This document shows positions 5,745-9,975 of a stretch of 9,975 nucleotides of DNA, one piece after another. The notes beneath the pieces are model-generated. The model was not told the DNA's origin. It was given only the letters and a program-made list of their open reading frames with translations, and ran no database searches. A program made the translations under genes and the position numbers. The stretch is from Novosphingobium sp. UBA6722 (GTDB lineage Bacteria; Pseudomonadota; Alphaproteobacteria; Sphingomonadales; Sphingomonadaceae). Location: positions 1-9,975 of the forward strand of contig DKII01000077.1 in NCBI GenBank assembly GCA_002454125.1, written 5' to 3'. Position 1 is the stretch's first letter. Each line of letters begins with the position of its first letter.

Positions 5745-7037
5745 ATGGACTTTGCGCTCCCCGCCGACCTGCTCGCCTATCTGGACGAGCTTGACGCCTT
5801 CATCGCGGCCGAGATCAAGCCGCTTGAGCAGCAGGATGACAACATCCGCTTCTTCGATCACCGCCGCGAATATGCCCGGACCGATTTCGAGAACCAGGGC
5901 CTGCCGCGCCATGAGTGGGAGAAGCTGCTGGTCGAGGCGACCCGCCGCGCCGATGCCGCCGGTCACTGGCGCTTTTCCGCGCCGAAGAAATACGGCGGCA
6001 AGGATGGTTCCAACCTGTGGATGGCCGTGATCCGCGACCGCTTCGCGGCGAAGGGCCTGGGCCTGCACAATGACCTGCAGAACGAGCATTCGATCGTCGG
6101 CAACTTCCCCTTCGTTGCCATGTTCGAGCATTTCGGCACCGAGGCGCAGCAGCAGGAATTCATCCTTGGCGGCTTTGCCCGCGAACGCCGCGTCGCCTTC
6201 GGCCTGACCGAGCCGGACCATGGCTCTGACGCGACCCACATGGAAACCCGCGCCGTGCGCGAAACGCGCGATGGCGTGCCGGGCTGGCGGATTGACGGGC
6301 GCAAGATGTGGATCACCGGCATGCATGTCGCCACGCACTGCGCGGCCTTTTGCCGCACCTCGGGCAAAGATGGCGATGCCAAGGGCATCACTTGCCTGCT
6401 GGTGCCGGCGGGCACGCCGGGCATGGTGGTCGATGAATACATGTGGACCTTCAACATGCCGACCGATCACCCGCGGATGCATTTCGAGAATTGCTGGGTG
6501 CCGGAAAGCGCGGTGCTGGGTCCGGTCGATGGCGGCCTCTCGATCGCCCAGTCGTTCGTTCACCAGAACCGCATCCGTCAGGCCGCCAGCTCATTGGGCG
6601 CGGCGACCTATTGTGTTGAGGAATCGGTCAAGTACGCCCGCCACCGCAAGCCGTTCGGCCAGGACCTGGCGCGCAACCAGGGGATCCAGTTCCCGCTGGT
6701 CGAGCTGGCCACCCAGTGCGAGATGCTCCGCACGCTGATCTACAAGACTGCCTGGGAGATGGACCAGCTGGAGCACAAGGAAATCGAGCACAAGCTCTCG
6801 GACAAGATCTCGATGTGCAACTACTACGCCAACCGGCTGGTCTGCGAGGCGGCCGACCGGGCGATGCAGGTCCACGGCGGGATCGGCTATTCGCGCCACA
6901 AGCCGTTCGAGCACATCTTCCGCCACCACCGCCGCTACCGGATCACCGAAGGGGCGGAGGAGATCCAGATGCGCAAGGTGGCGGCCTATCTGTTCGGCTA
7001 CCTTGGCCCGCGCAAGGCGCTCTACGCCGCCCAGTAA
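5745..7037 (+). CDS. Acyl-CoA dehydrogenase family protein (ACAD10/11-like)
   Basis: A 430-residue FAD-dependent acyl-CoA dehydrogenase, full length. Seen: the FAD/substrate region FGLTEPDHGSDATH (152-165), GRKMWITG (185-192), the late helix motif QVHGGIGYSRHKPFEHIFRH (375-394), and RITEGAEEIQMRK (399-411), in which E402 aligns with the catalytic base Glu of medium-chain acyl-CoA dehydrogenase. The family abstracts the alpha-proton of an acyl-CoA and passes the beta-hydride to FAD, then electrons to ETF. The R-Y-R-I-T-E-G-A-E-E ending and the adjacent kinase gene point to the ACAD10/ACAD11/LvaC branch, where a phosphorylated hydroxyacyl-CoA is processed; the chain length is not readable. AGAGGA (5731-5736), 8 bases before the ATG, is a good ribosome-binding site. 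It is the second gene of the operon; no classical terminator with a T-run follows. Confidence 0.93.
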   Translation: MDFALPADLLAYLDELDAFIAAEIKPLEQQDDNIRFFDHRREYARTDFENQGLPRHEWEKLLVEATRRADAAGHWRFSAPKKYGGKDGSNLWMAVIRDRFAAKGLGLHNDLQNEHSIVGNFPFVAMFEHFGTEAQQQEFILGGFARERRVAFGLTEPDHGSDATHMETRAVRETRDGVPGWRIDGRKMWITGMHVATHCAAFCRTSGKDGDAKGITCLLVPAGTPGMVVDEYMWTFNMPTDHPRMHFENCWVPESAVLGPVDGGLSIAQSFVHQNRIRQAASSLGAATYCVEESVKYARHRKPFGQDLARNQGIQFPLVELATQCEMLRTLIYKTAWEMDQLEHKEIEHKLSDKISMCNYYANRLVCEAADRAMQVHGGIGYSRHKPFEHIFRHHRRYRITEGAEEIQMRKVAAYLFGYLGPRKALYAAQ

Positions 7038-7058
7038 GGGTGAGTCACCTGCCTGCCA

Positions 7059-7091
7059 CAGGCGGCGCGCAAAATGCTTGCGTACCGCCTG
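7059..7091 (+). other. Imperfect 33-base hairpin after the acyl-CoA dehydrogenase gene
   Basis: CAGGCGG (7059-7065) pairs with CCGCCTG (7085-7091). After one C/A mismatch the stem continues G-T plus CGCAA (7068-7072) with TTGCG (7078-7082), around the loop AATGC: 13 of 14 pairs counting one wobble. There is no T-run, so it is not a standard intrinsic terminator; it may protect the 3' end of the operon mRNA or belong to the receptor leader. A shorter competing hairpin, GCCTG (7051-7055) with CAGGC (7059-7063), shares its left arm. Confidence 0.5.
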
Positions 7092-7099
7092 CCCCGGCT

Positions 7100-7117
7100 T
7101 GCTGAAAAGTGCTGAAA
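7100..7117. repeat. Tandem TGCTGAAA direct repeat in the receptor upstream region
   Basis: TGCTGAAA occurs at 7100-7107 and 7110-7117, exactly 10 bases apart, so both copies face the same side of the helix. It is the only AT-leaning part of this spacer and lies about 70-90 bases before the receptor start, a plausible promoter or activator site. TTGCTG (7099-7104) with TTTACC 17 bases later (7122-7127) is a weak -35/-10 candidate. Confidence 0.35.
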
Positions 7118-7127
7118 TTGCTTTACC

Positions 7128-7146
7128 CGGGCGGTCTTACCACCCG
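7128..7146 (+). other. Short hairpin in the TonB-dependent receptor leader
   Basis: CGGGCGGT (7128-7135) pairs with ACCACCCG (7139-7146), 7 of 8 pairs, around a CTT loop. The right arm can instead pair as ACCCG (7142-7146) with CGGGT (7149-7153). It lies about 40 bases before the receptor ATG, inside the probable 5' leader. No riboswitch family is recognised. Confidence 0.35.
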
Positions 7147-7188
7147 TGCGGGTCGCTGCGTTGCGCCGGGTGAACAAGGGGAACCCTG

Positions 7189-9939
7189 ATGCGATCGAAT
7201 TTCCGCCTATCCTTGCTTGCTTCGCTCTCTGTCCTGCCCCTCGCCACGCCGGTCTTTGCCCAGGACGATGCCGCCGATGGCGCCGAAGAGCAGGTGATCA
7301 TCGTCACCGGCACCCGTTCGACCGCGCGCACGGTCGAGGATTCGCCAGTGCCGGTCGATGTCCTCTCGGGCGAGGCGCTGACCGAAGGCGGCCAGGTTGA
7401 AACCAACAAGATCCTCAACAAGCTGGTGCCCAGCTTCAACTTCCCGCAGCCGGCCATCGCCGACGGTTCGGACGCGCTGCGCCCGGCCACCCTGCGCGGC
7501 CTCGGCCCGGATCAGACCCTGGTCCTGATCAACGGCAAGCGCCGCCACGTTTCGGCCCTGCTCAACATCAACGGCACGGTCGGGCGCGGTTCGGCCGCCG
7601 TCGACATGAACACGATCCCCGCGCTCGCGATCGACCGGATCGAAGTGCTGCGCGACGGTGCCTCGTCGCAATATGGTTCGGACGCGATCGCCGGGGTGAT
7701 CAACGTCCGCCTCAAGAAGGCCAGCGAAGGCGGTCGCGCCGCGATCAGCTATGGCAAGTATGACACGACCATTGCCGGCGTTGCCAATGTCACCGGCTTG
7801 GCGCTGACCGGCGGGGCCCCGTCGCTTGATCCGACCGACAACCGCTATTTCGCCGCCACCACCGATGGTGAGCGCAAGGCCAGCGATGGTGAGAGCTATT
7901 CGGTTGCCACCAATGTCGGCCTGCCGTTCTTCGGGGTTGAGGATGGCTACATCAACTTCACCGCCGAATACCGCCATCGCGGCAACACCAACCGCCAGGG
8001 CTTTGACCTGCGCCCCAACTACATCCGCCCGACCGCGACGACTTTCGACCCGCGCGAGGTGAGCTTCAACCGCCTGCAGTTCCGCTTCGGCGATCCGAAG
8101 GCCGATGATTTCATCCTGTTCGCCAACCTGGGCGTGCCGATCGGCGATTCGCTCGAGCTCTATGGCTTCGCCAGCTACAACCAGCGCGATTCACTCAGCG
8201 CGGCGAACTATCGCCAGGCCAATGCCGCCGCCAACCGCGATTTCTCGGCGATTGCGCCGAACGTCACGCCCAGCAATGCCAACTTCGTGCCGCTGACCCC
8301 GGACGGCTTCCTGCCGTTCATCCAGTCGGACCTGACCGACCGCGCGGTGACCATCGGCCTGCGCACCACGGCCGGTGAGTGGAACGCCGACACCTCGCTG
8401 ACCTGGGGCCAGAACAACTTCGACTACCGCGTCGAAGGCTCGCTCAACACCAGCTTCGGCCCGTCGAGCCAGCGCAGCTTCGATGCCGGCGGCCTGGCCT
8501 ATCGTCATGCGATCGCCAACCTCGATCTCAGCCGCGAATTTGATGTCGGTTTTGCCGGTCCGCTGACCCTGGCCTTCGGCGGCGAATACCGTGCCGAACG
8601 CTTCATCATCCGGCCGGGCGATCGCCAGTCGTGGGCGACGGGTCCGCTGTTCCAGGCCTCGTTCACCGGCACCGCCGTGTCCTGCGCCGCTGCCTCGGGC
8701 GTGTTCAACGCCACGACCAACCTTTGCAGCTTCCCGGGCCGCGCCGCTCCGGCCGGGGCCCAGGGCTTCCCGGGCATCCCGACCAGCAGCAACACCAACG
8801 TGAAGCGCAGCAACGTGGCCGGCTATGTCGAACTCGACGCCGAGCTGATCGACGGCCTGACCGCCACGGCGGCCGGCCGATACGAGCACTACAGCGACTT
8901 CGGCTCGACCCTGACCGGCAAGTTCGCCGCCCGTTACGAGTTCACCCCCGGCTTCGCGCTGCGCGGTTCGATCTCGAACGGCTTCCGCGCGCCTTCGCTG
9001 CACCAGCAGTACTTCACCACCACCTCGACCAACTTCATCGCCGGCCTGCCGGTCGATATCTCGACGGTCGCGGTCAGCAGCCCGGTTGCCCGCGCGCTGG
9101 GTTCGAAGGACCTGAAGCCTGAAAAGTCGTTCAACCTCTCGGGCGGCTTCACCGCCAACCCGGTTTCGGGGCTGACCCTGACGGTCGACTACTACAACAT
9201 CCGCATCAATGACCGGATCGTGCTGACCGAGAACCTCGGCGCGGCGGGCAGCGGTACGGCGGCGGTCAATGCCGCGGTCAAGGCCGTGCTCGATGCCAAC
9301 GGGTTCAACTCGGTCGGCGCGGCGCGCTTCTTCATCAACGGCCTCAACACCCGCACCCAGGGCGTCGATGCCGTGCTGAACTGGCGTCTGCCGCTGGAAG
9401 GCGTGGGCAAGTGGAACCTGACCGCTGCATACAACTACAACAAGCAGAAGATCCTGGCCCGCAAGAACGATCTGGGTCCGCTCGCGACGATCCCCGGCCT
9501 GATCCTGTTCGGCCGGGTCGAAGGCCTGCGCTTCACCGAAGGCCAGCCGCGCGACAAGGTCGTGCTCAGCCTTGATGGCGATGTCGGCGTGTTCGGGCTG
9601 ACCGCTCGCACCACCCGCTATGGCAAGGTAACCTCGCCGGGTTCGGCCAACCCGACCGCTGGCGATCCGCTGACCGCCTATGGCCCGGATGATATCTTCC
9701 TGGGCGCCAAGTGGATCACGGACCTGGAACTGCGGGTCAAGCCGATGGAGCGCCTCAGCTTCGCGATCGGTGCGGACAACCTGTTCGACGTCTATCCGGA
9801 TCGCTCGCCCTTCGGCCCGCGTCCGGCGGCGATTGGCGGGGTCTATCCGGCCAACCAGCAGTACATTCCGTTCTCGATCTTCTCGCCGTTCGGCTTCAAC
9901 GGCCGCTACCTCTACGCGCGCGCCAGCGTCGAGTTCTAG
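7189..9939 (+). CDS. TonB-dependent outer-membrane receptor
   Basis: A 916-residue outer-membrane transporter energised by TonB-ExbBD. A signal peptide runs to about A24 (V-F-A before Q25). A TonB-box-like EEQVIIVTGTR follows at 33-43, then the plug domain (about 50-175) with LRGLGPDQTLVLINGKRRH (102-120) and the strongly conserved I151-E-V-L-R-D-G-A-S-S-Q-Y-G-S-D-A-I-A-G-V-I-N172. The rest is an alternating aromatic/hydrophobic beta-barrel ending in a terminal Phe (ASVEF), the signature for insertion by the BAM complex. C499 and C513 are close together in a Gly/Ala-rich segment, likely a disulfide in an extracellular loop. AAGGGGA (7176-7182), 6 bases before the ATG, fixes the start. The substrate cannot be read from sequence; siderophores, B12, sugars, and plant or aromatic compounds are all possible in sphingomonads, which carry dozens of such receptors. 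The 151-base gap from the dehydrogenase gene suggests its own promoter. The final 36 bases of the window after it show no gene or terminator. Confidence 0.95.
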   Translation: MRSNFRLSLLASLSVLPLATPVFAQDDAADGAEEQVIIVTGTRSTARTVEDSPVPVDVLSGEALTEGGQVETNKILNKLVPSFNFPQPAIADGSDALRPATLRGLGPDQTLVLINGKRRHVSALLNINGTVGRGSAAVDMNTIPALAIDRIEVLRDGASSQYGSDAIAGVINVRLKKASEGGRAAISYGKYDTTIAGVANVTGLALTGGAPSLDPTDNRYFAATTDGERKASDGESYSVATNVGLPFFGVEDGYINFTAEYRHRGNTNRQGFDLRPNYIRPTATTFDPREVSFNRLQFRFGDPKADDFILFANLGVPIGDSLELYGFASYNQRDSLSAANYRQANAAANRDFSAIAPNVTPSNANFVPLTPDGFLPFIQSDLTDRAVTIGLRTTAGEWNADTSLTWGQNNFDYRVEGSLNTSFGPSSQRSFDAGGLAYRHAIANLDLSREFDVGFAGPLTLAFGGEYRAERFIIRPGDRQSWATGPLFQASFTGTAVSCAAASGVFNATTNLCSFPGRAAPAGAQGFPGIPTSSNTNVKRSNVAGYVELDAELIDGLTATAAGRYEHYSDFGSTLTGKFAARYEFTPGFALRGSISNGFRAPSLHQQYFTTTSTNFIAGLPVDISTVAVSSPVARALGSKDLKPEKSFNLSGGFTANPVSGLTLTVDYYNIRINDRIVLTENLGAAGSGTAAVNAAVKAVLDANGFNSVGAARFFINGLNTRTQGVDAVLNWRLPLEGVGKWNLTAAYNYNKQKILARKNDLGPLATIPGLILFGRVEGLRFTEGQPRDKVVLSLDGDVGVFGLTARTTRYGKVTSPGSANPTAGDPLTAYGPDDIFLGAKWITDLELRVKPMERLSFAIGADNLFDVYPDRSPFGPRPAAIGGVYPANQQYIPFSIFSPFGFNGRYLYARASVEF

Positions 9940-9975
9940 AACGCGTCGAACCCAACAAGACGGGCGCGCCGATCC

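Noticed and set aside
5667..6563. 298-codon open frame on the - strand opposite the acyl-CoA dehydrogenase gene
   Set aside because: Shadow of a confidently identified gene; His/Arg/Ala-rich with no known motif.
8191..9003. 270-codon open frame on the - strand opposite the receptor gene
   Set aside because: Shadow frame of the beta-barrel coding region with no domain or ribosome-binding site.
9964..9971. GGCGCGCC palindrome near the window end
   Set aside because: An 8-bp GC palindrome is common by chance in GC-rich DNA and there is no T-run to make it a terminator.

Overview
This is a GC-rich chromosomal stretch that reads as an alphaproteobacterium, most likely a sphingomonad (Sphingomonadales: Novosphingobium, Sphingobium, Erythrobacter and relatives). 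That placement is inferred from the style of the PolA and UppP proteins, the Ala/Asp/Ser-rich lipoprotein, the large TonB-dependent receptor and the acyl-CoA dehydrogenase. No rRNA or other taxonomic marker is present. I see no phage, transposon, CRISPR, tRNA or defence gene, so the window looks like ordinary core and catabolic chromosome.

Layout. Left: uppP (+, undecaprenyl-diphosphate phosphatase) converges on polA (-, DNA polymerase I with all three activities intact), with only 7 bases between the stop codons. Middle: a 284-base divergent intergenic region separates polA from a short rightward gene for an alanine-rich lipoprotein with an internal duplication. A strong intrinsic terminator closes that gene. 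Right-middle: a two-gene operon (+) encodes an APH-like phosphotransferase carrying a C-terminal DUF6285-like domain and an acyl-CoA dehydrogenase. An 18-bp near-palindrome in an AT-rich patch just upstream is a candidate operator. Right: after a 151-base spacer rich in dyads and repeats lies a complete TonB-dependent outer-membrane receptor (+).

How the genes may work together. UppP and PolA are housekeeping functions (cell-wall lipid carrier recycling; DNA repair and Okazaki-fragment processing). The phosphotransferase/dehydrogenase pair resembles a split version of the animal ACAD10/ACAD11 fusion and the bacterial LvaA/LvaC pair. In those systems a kinase phosphorylates a hydroxyacyl-CoA and an acyl-CoA dehydrogenase-fold enzyme completes removal of the hydroxyl. 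A role in hydroxy-acid catabolism is therefore a reasonable inference, but the substrate is unknown. The receptor may or may not be linked to it; the gap and separate leader suggest independent transcription.

I found no convincing new multi-gene system. The items most worth a second look are the kinase/dehydrogenase module with its candidate operator, and the Lpp-like alanine-rich lipoprotein. Smaller leads are a 14-bp palindrome in the polA/lipoprotein intergenic region and competing hairpins ahead of the receptor.
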